From positions 1-20,694 of IMG/VR virus record IMGVR_UViG_3300042922_000212: a stretch of 20,694 bases of DNA. The stretch is one strand, 5' to 3'. Source of the stretch: a virus. The translations under genes were made by a program, and so were the position numbers. The notes below the pieces were generated by a model. That model saw only the letters and a list, made by a program, of their open reading frames with translations, searched no databases and was not told the DNA's origin. Positions 15,785 through 20,694 of this stretch are shown one piece after another. Numbering within the stretch: the first letter of the stretch is position 1; every line of letters starts with the position of its first letter.

Positions 15785-16006
15785 TCATCCTTTCTCCAAT
15801 CTGGTAAGGTCTTTAAAATCAGCATATGTAAAACATTCCCTTGCACCGTTCTTTTCAGTCAGCACGAAATGAGGATAGAACCCCAATATAGTAATCTTAA
15901 ACCGTTTCACTATCTTATCTGTGTTAGAATCTCTTTTCCTCATATTGACTACTTGTCCAACACAATACCGGCTGTATATATCTTGTCTTAATTCATCTGT
16001 TGTCAA
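15785..16006 (-). CDS. Small conserved phage protein, unknown function
   Basis: The gene encodes 73 residues from TTG 16006; AAGGTGAAAATTA stands upstream, and the only nearby ATG is out of frame, so TTG is preferred. The sequence has a helical start (DELRQDIYSRYCVGQVVNMR) and then a beta segment with FKITILGFYPHFVLTEKNGA followed by RECFTYADFK. The 'YPH.VL.EKNG.RECFTY' pattern recurs in small phage proteins encoded just before late regulators in clostridial phages. Function is not known. It is directly followed by the regulator gene, whose ribosome site overlaps its stop, so the two are probably co-translated. Confidence 0.7.
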   Translation of the reverse strand: MTTDELRQDIYSRYCVGQVVNMRKRDSNTDKIVKRFKITILGFYPHFVLTEKNGARECFTYADFKDLTRLEKG

Positions 16007-16167
16007 TAATTTTCACCTTATTCCTTTCTCTAATTTTTTCCGCTTGTATTTCAGAACATTTGTTCATATAATATTATCAGAAGGAATTAAGTACACCCGG
16101 AATATCGATAGCGGTATATCTTACAGGGTTTACTATATGGCCGGAAACCAGCGCCGGGAGTGTTCGC
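16007..16167 (-). other. 161-base non-coding region with a LexA-box-like palindrome
   Basis: The region separates the small accessory genes from the regulator pair. It holds no supported reading frame. On the coding strand TATTAT (16073-16068) could serve as a -10 element without a good -35 box. Just downstream is the palindrome GAACATTTGTTC (16054-16065), followed by a purine-rich leader to TTG 16006. Confidence 0.5.
16054..16065. promoter_or_regulatory. LexA/SOS-box-like operator
   Basis: GAACATTTGTTC has perfect five-base arms and the GAAC-N4-GTTC form of the Firmicutes LexA (DinR) box. It lies 48 bases before the start of the small gene that leads into the late regulator and next to a possible -10 element. 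The outer C and G of the Bacillus consensus are absent. A single 12-base match can arise by chance. Confidence 0.35.
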
Positions 16168-16554
16168 TCAATTACTATCCGGCATTGAACACTTGGTATC
16201 TGGAAACATAGTCTTGAAATCTTCCTCCAGTATTTCGTCAATTGCTGGACCATATTTTGAGTGCCATATTCGCAGTATACCGAGCTGGTTGGCATATGTA
16301 ATGGCTTGCCTTTTCCATTGGTCACGTTCATTTTTTATTACCATCTTTGATATTGCATATTTAAGTAAGTTACTATTCGCATCACATAAATTAATTATTT
16401 CTTCTGGTGTACGGCCTGTATCAATGTATGAATCCAACGTATTTAATTTTGCTTCGATACTTCTAAAATCAGCTATAGACATTACTACAGTCGACTTATT
16501 TAAATTTTCAACATATTGTATTCCGTGTTTTGTACATGTATTAAATCTCTTCAT
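16168..16554 (-). CDS. Hypothetical phage protein, 128 aa
   Basis: The start ATG 16554 follows AGGTGAATGAT and overlaps the previous stop (ATGATATG). The frame is open further upstream but within the preceding gene, so this start is preferred. The protein has three visible parts: an N-terminal stretch with KHGIQYVENLNKSTVVMS, a helical 'RSIEAKLNTLDSYIDTGRTP' followed by EEIINLCDAN, and a C-terminal helical part (DQWKRQAITYANQLGILRIW). 'DTGRTPEEI..L' is a short motif shared by many small phage proteins. I cannot assign a function. It is the last gene of the accessory run before the non-coding region. Confidence 0.65.
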   Translation of the reverse strand: MKRFNTCTKHGIQYVENLNKSTVVMSIADFRSIEAKLNTLDSYIDTGRTPEEIINLCDANSNLLKYAISKMVIKNERDQWKRQAITYANQLGILRIWHSKYGPAIDEILEEDFKTMFPDTKCSMPDSN

Positions 16555-16555
16555 A

Positions 16556-16864
16556 TCATTCACCTGCCTTTTCATTAAGCCACCATTCAAGATTAATATA
16601 GATTGCTCCATCCTTGACCTGACTGTATCCATATTGGTCTAAAATAAATTTATATAGTTTCTCGGGGGATTCTGTAATTACATTAAAGTTGGTCTTTTCT
16701 TCCGGCTCTGACTGGATGAGTTTCATGTAGTTCTTGGTTTCTTCTATTTTCCCTTCAAGAAATGCCATTTCTTCGGCATCTCCTCCCTTGTATGCATTTT
16801 TATATTCTTCTTTTAAGTTCTCCACCCTTTCTTTTGTATAATCTATAAACTTATCCTTATTCAT
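16556..16864 (-). CDS. Hypothetical phage protein, 102 aa
   Basis: The ATG at 16864 follows CGAGGT and overlaps the stop of the preceding gene. The N-terminal 55 residues are highly charged and should form a coiled coil (FIDYTKERVENLKEEYKNAY, EEMAFLEGKIEETKNYMKLI). The C-terminal 40 residues (SPEKLYKFILDQYGYSQVKD then GAIYINLEWWLNEKAGE) form a small separate domain; similar 'L..FL....C..C....WLN' endings occur in phage proteins with two cysteines, which are absent here. Function unknown. Confidence 0.65.
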   Translation of the reverse strand: MNKDKFIDYTKERVENLKEEYKNAYKGGDAEEMAFLEGKIEETKNYMKLIQSEPEEKTNFNVITESPEKLYKFILDQYGYSQVKDGAIYINLEWWLNEKAGE

Positions 16865-17075
16865 TGGATACCTCGATTCTGGTTTCTACCGTTTCTACCG
16901 TAACAATCTTTTCAAATATACGGTAATATCCAGGTCTTCCTTGATTCATTTCTTTTACCCAAGCCATCAGTCCTTCTAGTTCCTCTTTTTCGATTCCGTC
17001 AAACCACTTTTTATGTGCTCTGCTATAATGCTTTGCAATATATGTAATTTTCTGCGTTACTGTTGTATTGCTCAC
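16857..17075 (-). CDS. Hypothetical phage protein, 72 aa, GTG start
   Basis: The start codon is GTG 17075; AGGAGGT sits seven to eight bases upstream and a TAA closes the frame directly before, so this start is secure. The sequence is helical and basic at first (VTQKITYIAKHYSRAHKKWF), then acidic, and ends in a YYRIFEKIVTVETVETRIEV strand. It overlaps the next gene's start. The gene is coupled to a 14-codon frame upstream whose TGA overlaps this GTG (GTGA). Function unknown. Confidence 0.6.
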   Translation of the reverse strand: MSNTTVTQKITYIAKHYSRAHKKWFDGIEKEELEGLMAWVKEMNQGRPGYYRIFEKIVTVETVETRIEVSNE

Positions 17076-17116
17076 TTATCTACCTCCTGTAATAGTTCTG
17101 GATTGCTGCGCTTCAT
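17072..17116 (-). CDS. 14-codon mini-cistron bridging two genes
   Basis: ATG 17116 overlaps the stop of the upstream gene (ATGA) and follows a strong AGGAGGTGCAACC site. The peptide is MKRSNPELLQEVDK and its TGA overlaps the GTG start of the next gene. Its end resembles the upstream protein's end (LLQEV in both), because each encodes a TTACAGGAGGT ribosome site. It may be a translational relay with no peptide function. Confidence 0.45.
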   Translation of the reverse strand: MKRSNPELLQEVDK

Positions 17117-17472
17117 GGTTGCACCTCCTGTAACAGCTTCTCAGCTTCTTCCTGCATGTATTCACGCATTTGATTGGCTTTGCGGAACGCTTCCACAATC
17201 TTATATTTTCTTGCGTCCCTATCATCTGCATAGCCGGCATATGTATATACCGCTTCTCCATTTTGGAGAAAGAAGAAATTCACGTCCAATGAATCACACA
17301 TCAAAAAGGATTGTTTATAAGGCATACCTTTTCTAAACCATCTTTTCATTAACTGGTCAGCCCATGTATGCAAATATTTTTTATAATCACAGTAATTTAT
17401 ATGTGCATCAAGTTTCAACCGCTTTGCAGCTCTTTCTATTGCTTCTGCCTGTATCTCATTGTTGTACTTCAT
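17113..17472 (-). CDS. Hypothetical phage protein, 119 aa
   Basis: The start ATG 17472 overlaps the upstream stop (ATGA), with AAGGAGGA seven bases before it. The protein begins with a helical part (EIQAEAIERAAKRLKLDAHI), has WADQLMKRWFRKGMPYKQSF in the middle, then a beta segment (NFFFLQNGEAVYTYAGYADD), and ends in a charged helix (REYMQEEAEKLLQEVQP). There is no recognised domain, signal or membrane segment. It is part of a tightly coupled run of small genes between the Cys-rich protein and the late regulator region. Confidence 0.65.
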   Translation of the reverse strand: MKYNNEIQAEAIERAAKRLKLDAHINYCDYKKYLHTWADQLMKRWFRKGMPYKQSFLMCDSLDVNFFFLQNGEAVYTYAGYADDRDARKYKIVEAFRKANQMREYMQEEAEKLLQEVQP

Positions 17473-17828
17473 AGCTGTTCCTCCTTCCAGGGTTTCGGAA
17501 TATAAAATGGCATCCAGGCAATCACAGTACCAATAATAGGGTCACCACTGTAATTTCCAAATCTATACTCATTGTTTGAATAAAACAAATGAAAGGGTCC
17601 TCCTGTAGAAGTGGTTACATATACTTGTGTATATTCATCCGGAATCCTACCACTCGATATGGGAATCCACTTATCGGCTTGCTGTGCTTCTAGGGCGGTT
17701 ATGGATAAATCATATACTTTAGCAAGCTCTATTGCTGCCAGTGTAGGTTGCTGTCCAGCCTCGGCATATAAGCAAATACCTTTAAGTGACTTTAATTCTT
17801 CAATAGCCTTTTCTATCTCTTTATTCAT
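17469..17828 (-). CDS. DUF551 domain protein
   Basis: The 119-residue protein starts at ATG 17828, overlapping the upstream stop (TAATG), with AAAGGTGG at a longer distance. After an N-terminal helix of about 50 residues (KAIEELKSLKGICLYAEAGQ) it has the DUF551 pattern: KWIPISSGRIPDEYTQVYVT (53-72) and, at the end, IGTVIAWMPFYIPKPWKE. DUF551 proteins are common in phages and prophages but have no known function. The fold is probably a small beta domain. Confidence 0.85.
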   Translation of the reverse strand: MNKEIEKAIEELKSLKGICLYAEAGQQPTLAAIELAKVYDLSITALEAQQADKWIPISSGRIPDEYTQVYVTTSTGGPFHLFYSNNEYRFGNYSGDPIIGTVIAWMPFYIPKPWKEEQL

Positions 17829-18103
17829 TACTCTAACCCACCTTTCAAAATTTTTACCGCTTCTGTTACAGGAATTAATAAATTACCACTGTTTACACTC
17901 CCGAAACATTGTACGGAGTCCGAATTTTCTAACTGTTCCACTACTTCGTCCACATCATAGGCAGTGGGCTGTTCTTGGATAATCTTTTCTGTTATAATAA
18001 AAGCTTCTGACAGTCCAGTTGGGTACATTCCTGTTTCGTTTGCGATATCGTATTTATTTTCCATTGCTTTTATTAATGCCTTACGGCTTATTAAATCACT
18101 CAT
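17828..18103 (-). CDS. Small conserved phage protein, unknown function
   Basis: The gene encodes 91 residues from ATG 18103, which overlaps the preceding gene's stop (ATGA), with TTGAGGT just before. The start LISRKALIKAMENKYD and the 'AFIITEKIIQEQPTAYDVDEVVEQLE' segment match a type of short protein frequent in prophages of Clostridia, where 'LISR..LI..+' and 'QPTAYDV+KV+..LE' recur. The C-terminal segment (GNLLIPVTEAVKILKGGLE) is the other common end. No enzymatic motif is visible. Confidence 0.7.
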   Translation of the reverse strand: MSDLISRKALIKAMENKYDIANETGMYPTGLSEAFIITEKIIQEQPTAYDVDEVVEQLENSDSVQCFGSVNSGNLLIPVTEAVKILKGGLE

Positions 18104-18261
18104 ACCTCAATCCGCCTTTCTGGATAAGGCTTTCTGTGTTCACAGCCTTTTATCCCTTCGGAGTAACAATTTACTTTTCCGGTTATGTACCTACAATGCT
18201 CGCAATCAGTACAAGTTTTCTTTTGATAGCAGTTATTACAATCACATGCTTTTACACACAT
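18100..18261 (-). CDS. Cys-rich small zinc-ribbon-like protein
   Basis: The frame from ATG 18261 to TGA 18102 encodes 53 residues and has a strong GGAAGGAGCTAT site. It has nine cysteines (positions 2, 6, 8, 11, 17, 20, 23, 32, 40) and contains CDCNNCYQKKTCTDCEHC in its first half, so it probably binds one or two zinc ions. The basic tail reads HRKPYPERRIEV. The stop overlaps the start of the next gene (ATGA), which supports real translation. Function unknown; nucleic-acid or protein binding is possible. Confidence 0.75.
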   Translation of the reverse strand: MCVKACDCNNCYQKKTCTDCEHCRYITGKVNCYSEGIKGCEHRKPYPERRIEV

Positions 18262-18289
18262 ATAGCTCCTTCCCGGTTATCCTAACCAT

Positions 18290-18790
18290 TCAATGAAATA
18301 TCGCAACCATGTTTGGAAATGGAGCTGCATCTTCACATCCTCCAAATTTTAACCGCCCTTTTACAAATCTTATTTCTGCATGATCCTTTATGTATTTGTG
18401 AAAAGCTTCTGTGTCTGTCCTTACAGGAATAAGCATTACCACTTTAGTATTTTGCTTAAGACTTTCTATATAGCATTTTCTTATCCAATCAACTTGTCCT
18501 GGCTTATACTCGGTAATATGGTGCCCTCTTTCTTGGCACTTTTTCTTTTTACAATTAGCCTTACATGGTTGTTCGGGTTTTGAGTAAGGAGGATTGCAGA
18601 ATACTACATTGCCCCCCCAGTCTTGTTTTAGTCCGTCCTGTTCTTCGGTATAATAATGATCACATTTATGATTTGTTTTATCAGCACAAGGATCCAGAGT
18701 AAAATTAAACTCCTTGTTCAGCTCATTGAAAAACCATTGTGGTGTTGCCCATTTATCTGTTTTACTGCTAAACATTAATTCTGTATTCAT
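18290..18790 (-). CDS. DNA N6-adenine methyltransferase, phage Dam-like (PF05869 type)
   Basis: The gene encodes 166 residues from ATG 18790 with AGGAGGAAAGA upstream. It has the family start KWATPQWFFNELNKEFNFTL, then DPCAD, the GLKQDW segment and the catalytic NPPY motif (66-69) that identifies amino-methyltransferases. The motif is followed by a roughly 30-residue insert with C76, C80, C85, H90 and H91, then 'WIRKCYIESLKQNTKVVMLI' and the closing GRLKFGG part. The SAM-binding region is circularly arranged, as in small phage Dam-like enzymes. It probably methylates phage or host DNA to evade restriction or mark DNA. Its recognition sequence cannot be read here. It is one of two methyltransferase-like genes flanking a PP-loop gene. 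Confidence 0.9.
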   Translation of the reverse strand: MNTELMFSSKTDKWATPQWFFNELNKEFNFTLDPCADKTNHKCDHYYTEEQDGLKQDWGGNVVFCNPPYSKPEQPCKANCKKKKCQERGHHITEYKPGQVDWIRKCYIESLKQNTKVVMLIPVRTDTEAFHKYIKDHAEIRFVKGRLKFGGCEDAAPFPNMVAIFH

Positions 18791-18807
18791 TCTTTCCTCC
18801 TAACCAT

Positions 18808-19596
18808 TCAACCATCGTAGCAGCCGCAAGGGGCTTCGTTATCATCGTCAAGGAATGAACATATGCCGATTTGTGCTTCCTCGGCTTCTATGTAACTTTT
18901 CCAGCTCCAATTACGGCCTAATCCTTTTACAGTTAATAGATTATCCTTTGCATTATCTTCGATTGATATTGCTCTTTCGTATAGATCAGGGTGATTTCGT
19001 TTAAGTTCCCTAATCTCATGCTTTTTCATGCTCGGACAGAAGAAACAACTACTCTTTCCCGGAAGTGGCAAACCTTCATCCTGTATTACCCTTTCGCAAT
19101 CCTCACGATACCATCCCCAATCAATAAGGGCATAGACCTTTTTGTACTTCTTATCCTGCAGGTCAATGGCAAAGGCATTGGTCTTTCTTCTCTCTTCACC
19201 TGCATCGTAACCGACATACTTAAAGACTTTTTCGCCTTGTTTCCATACTTCTTTGCAAGGCATATAATTATTACAATATTTGTCCTGCGGTCCAACTTTG
19301 TGCTTAAGCGAGCATTTTTTAAACCCATAAGCAATACTTGGCAAAGACTTACTTTTTAAACATTCATGCTCTAATGTATACACGTTCCCATCCTTATCAA
19401 CATTTCTAACCACCGTTATTTCTTTCAAATCATGCTCTTTAAGCCACTTATTAAATGTACCTATAAATTGGTACGTCTCTGGTCTCTCCCCCCCCGTATC
19501 GGCGAATAGGATAAGGTCTATGGGTATTTGCTTACGATACATACCTATTATCATCGCGGTGCTATTCGTTCCACCGCCAAAACTTACTATGTTCAT
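18808..19596 (-). CDS. PAPS reductase-like PP-loop protein
   Basis: This 262-residue protein starts at ATG 19596 with AAGGAGCGTG upstream. The N-terminus carries the PP-loop, SFGGGTNST (5-13), followed by ILFADTGGERPETY (29-42), typical of the adenylyl-activating PAPS reductase family. Later parts include KKCSLKHKVGPQDK (93-106), YVGYDAGEERR (127-137) and a CFFCPS motif (184-189). Ten cysteines in all (79, 95, 108, 113, 167, 184, 187, 246, 257, 259) hint at a metal site. The family activates a substrate with ATP and, in relatives, transfers sulfur (tRNA or DNA thiolation) or reduces sulfate. The phage members' substrate is not established. Sitting between two DNA-methyltransferase-like genes, a role in nucleic-acid modification is plausible but inferred. 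Confidence 0.8.
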   Translation of the reverse strand: MNIVSFGGGTNSTAMIIGMYRKQIPIDLILFADTGGERPETYQFIGTFNKWLKEHDLKEITVVRNVDKDGNVYTLEHECLKSKSLPSIAYGFKKCSLKHKVGPQDKYCNNYMPCKEVWKQGEKVFKYVGYDAGEERRKTNAFAIDLQDKKYKKVYALIDWGWYREDCERVIQDEGLPLPGKSSCFFCPSMKKHEIRELKRNHPDLYERAISIEDNAKDNLLTVKGLGRNWSWKSYIEAEEAQIGICSFLDDDNEAPCGCYDG

Positions 19597-19609
19597 TATT
19601 TCACGCTCC

Positions 19610-20287
19610 TTAATTCGGTATCACTTCGGGGTAATCATAGATTTCCATTTGTATACCATCATCCATATTCACTTTACCAGCCCATTGTTCTGCCATTGCT
19701 TTTGCTATTCCGGGAAAGGTCTTACTTCTCATTTTTGCCCTTTCAGGTCCCGGCGGCATCTTCCATACTCTTTGTTCTCTTCCTGATACTATGTCAGTAG
19801 GTGTTAATACAGGCAACCCCTTAAGCCATAAGCATGTTGCTTTGGTTTCTCCGTGTCCAAACTGCCAAGGCTGTATTATCTGGTCTGGTTTTCGGTAGTT
19901 AGTACTCATAATTCCGATAGGATTTTCTATTGCAATTCTAGGGCAATCTGCATTAGTAAATAATATGAAAAAGTCTATACCTTGCTGCTGTCTGCCATCT
20001 TTCTTTTTTTTATCAAAGTATCTTGCTCCGGATACTGCTAAATGCGTGCAAGGAGGAAAGGCTATTATCATGTCCCAATGATTCTGTGATAACTCCGTAT
20101 GTAGCACTCCGTCCATCGTATAGAAATATGTGCATCCATCAAGCAATGGCAAAACATTATTCTGTATGTGCCATTCCGGGTGTCCTCCACTGCAAGGCTC
20201 TATATCACAGCTATAAGCTTCATGTCCAAGCTTCCTGAGTTCAATCGTTACTGCCTGGCTCTCTTCGCAGGCTACTAATATTTTCAT
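19610..20287 (-). CDS. DNA (cytosine-5)-methyltransferase-like protein
   Basis: This 225-residue protein starts at ATG 20287; the ribosome site is weak (GTGAACG) and inside a hairpin. It begins with KILVACEESQ and CDIEPCSGGHPEWHI, has IIAFPPCTHL with the Pro-Cys motif (C80), and IAIENPIG with the ENP motif (121-123). These correspond to motifs IV and VI of C5-cytosine methyltransferases, but motif I is unusual and there is little room for a target-recognition domain; the usual length is 300 or more residues. It resembles short phage proteins annotated as DNA cytosine methylase. Catalysis is plausible, because PC and ENP are both present, but not certain. It may be a stand-alone enzyme or a partner of the next genes. 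Confidence 0.75.
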   Translation of the reverse strand: MKILVACEESQAVTIELRKLGHEAYSCDIEPCSGGHPEWHIQNNVLPLLDGCTYFYTMDGVLHTELSQNHWDMIIAFPPCTHLAVSGARYFDKKKKDGRQQQGIDFFILFTNADCPRIAIENPIGIMSTNYRKPDQIIQPWQFGHGETKATCLWLKGLPVLTPTDIVSGREQRVWKMPPGPERAKMRSKTFPGIAKAMAEQWAGKVNMDDGIQMEIYDYPEVIPN

Positions 20288-20312
20288 CGTTCACGTCTGA
20301 ACGAGCGCGCTC
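20288..20312 (-). promoter_or_regulatory. Two overlapping inverted repeats in front of the cytosine methyltransferase-like gene
   Basis: CGTTCA-CGTC-TGAACG (20288-20303) has perfect six-base arms and ends directly at the start codon. It abuts GAGCGCGCTC (20303-20312), a perfect ten-base palindrome. Either could bind a regulator, or the RNA hairpin could hide the start site. Confidence 0.5.
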
Positions 20313-20363
20313 TTATTATCTAGAATTATTCTTTTCCTTTCTTTTATTTTCCGGTGAACTGCT

Positions 20364-20465
20364 TCACCTTCTCCTTTTCTGCTTTCCGTAAATAAACTGG
20401 TTCATATTACCTTTCTTACCGTTCGTTACTATCTGTTTCTTTCCGGCTACTTTTACAAATTTCAT
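20364..20465 (-). CDS. Small basic protein, 33 aa
   Basis: The frame from ATG 20465 to TGA 20366 overlaps the preceding gene's stop (ATGA), with GAAGG eight bases upstream. The peptide (MKFVKVAGKKQIVTNGKKGN, then a second Met and QFIYGKQKRRR) is strongly basic, with a triple-Arg C-terminus, so nucleic-acid binding is possible. Coupled translation favours a real gene. I do not recognise a family. Confidence 0.55.
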   Translation of the reverse strand: MKFVKVAGKKQIVTNGKKGNMNQFIYGKQKRRR

Positions 20466-20689
20466 ACGGCTGCCTTCTTTCTCCGGGATAATATTCTGAA
20501 CGGTTTTACTGCATCCTCCCACCGGTTATCAAAATCGTATGGTCTCTTCCTGGAATTAATATTTCTCTTTTTTACTATTGCCCTTTCTATGGCGGCCTGT
20601 TCCGCTAAATATGTCTTGCTTGGCAATATTCCGACCTTTATTACCTTATATATTCCTTGTACTGGTTTATCTTTGTATATGTAGTTCAT
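20462..20689 (-). CDS. Small basic phage protein, unknown function
   Basis: The gene encodes 75 residues from ATG 20689; only five bases of its upstream region are in the window, so its ribosome site is not visible and the true start might lie further upstream. It is basic (many Lys and Arg), with a YKVIKVGILPSKTYLAEQAA segment, a central KKRNINSRKRPYDF, and a C-terminal ILSRRKKAAV. It overlaps the next small gene by ATGA. There is no recognised domain. Confidence 0.55.
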   Translation of the reverse strand: MNYIYKDKPVQGIYKVIKVGILPSKTYLAEQAAIERAIVKKRNINSRKRPYDFDNRWEDAVKPFRILSRRKKAAV

Positions 20690-20694
20690 AAAAG

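Noticed and set aside
16077-16331. 84-codon minus-strand frame extending into the non-coding gap
   Set aside because: It overlaps the 128-residue gene in another frame for most of its length, and its start has no ribosome site. The ending SGHIVNPVRYTAIDIPGV is in the gap, but no separate start codon was found for it.
16160-16642. 160-codon plus-strand frame
   Set aside because: It is antisense to two coupled minus-strand genes and its translation is a hydrophobic, low-quality sequence typical of a shadow frame.
17076-17261. 61-codon minus-strand frame
   Set aside because: It is fully overlapped by the 119-residue gene in another frame and lacks a ribosome site.
19086-19334. 82-codon minus-strand frame inside the PP-loop gene
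   Set aside because: It is a shadow of a gene with clear catalytic motifs; the composition is odd and there is no start signal.
1-20694. CRISPR array, tRNA, insertion sequence, integrase or attachment site
   Set aside because: No spaced direct repeats, cloverleaf-like segment, transposase or recombinase motif was seen on either strand by reading; a tRNA or repeat scan would be needed to exclude weak cases.

Overview
The window is one continuous piece of a tailed phage or prophage of the long non-contractile-tail (siphovirus) type. Every supported gene lies on the minus strand, so the functional reading runs from base 20694 down to base 1. The AT-rich composition, purine-rich Shine-Dalgarno sites of the AGGAGG type, ATGA/TAATG stop-start overlaps, and the protein families present (HK97-type head genes, P27-like small terminase, DUF3310, DUF551, a RinA/ArpU-like late regulator) point to a low-GC Firmicutes host, most likely a clostridial one. 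No integrase, attachment site, repressor, replication module or lysis gene is visible, so I cannot tell an integrated prophage from a free phage.

Layout in transcription order. (1) 20694-15785: accessory and early/middle genes. These are a small basic protein pair, a C5-cytosine-methyltransferase-like protein, a PAPS-reductase/PP-loop-like protein, a Dam-type adenine methyltransferase, a 53-aa protein with nine cysteines, and a run of small phage genes (one DUF551) with tight translational coupling. (2) 15779-15342: a coiled-coil plus sigma-region-4-like regulator. Its 3' end carries an extended -10 promoter candidate, followed by a roughly 105-nt leader with an 11-bp hairpin. (3) 15228-13446: metallophosphoesterase, DUF3310, a 48-aa Cys protein, a small membrane protein and an HNH nuclease. 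(4) 13353-8057: packaging and head genes: TerS, TerL, portal, prohead protease, HK97-type capsid with an N-terminal delta-like coiled coil, and a short HeH/LEM-like reading frame. (5) 8029-6683: connector and tail-completion genes. (6) 6681-1: major tail protein, tail-assembly chaperone pair, tape measure, a large DNRLRE/fibronectin-like tail-tip protein, a tail hub protein and the start of an OB-like protein that runs off the window.

How the parts work together: the regulator probably switches on the rightward-to-leftward late operon. HNH, TerS, TerL and portal package DNA. The protease matures the capsid. The connector, closure, gp10-like and terminator-like proteins join head to tail. The tail tube is built on the tape measure with help of the chaperones, and the hub proteins cap the tip.

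The most notable sequence-level points are: a clean -1 slippery run (CAAAAAAAAAC) that fuses the two tail-chaperone frames into a 201-aa product; a possible second -1 slip (GGGG before TAA) that would extend the capsid protein by 52 residues; a terminator-like hairpin between head and connector genes; several small genes below usual length cut-offs, two of them Cys-rich; and an adjacent PP-loop enzyme plus two methyltransferases that could form a nucleic-acid modification set. I found no clear new defence system, CRISPR array, tRNA or insertion sequence. No stretch over 300 bases lacks a gene.
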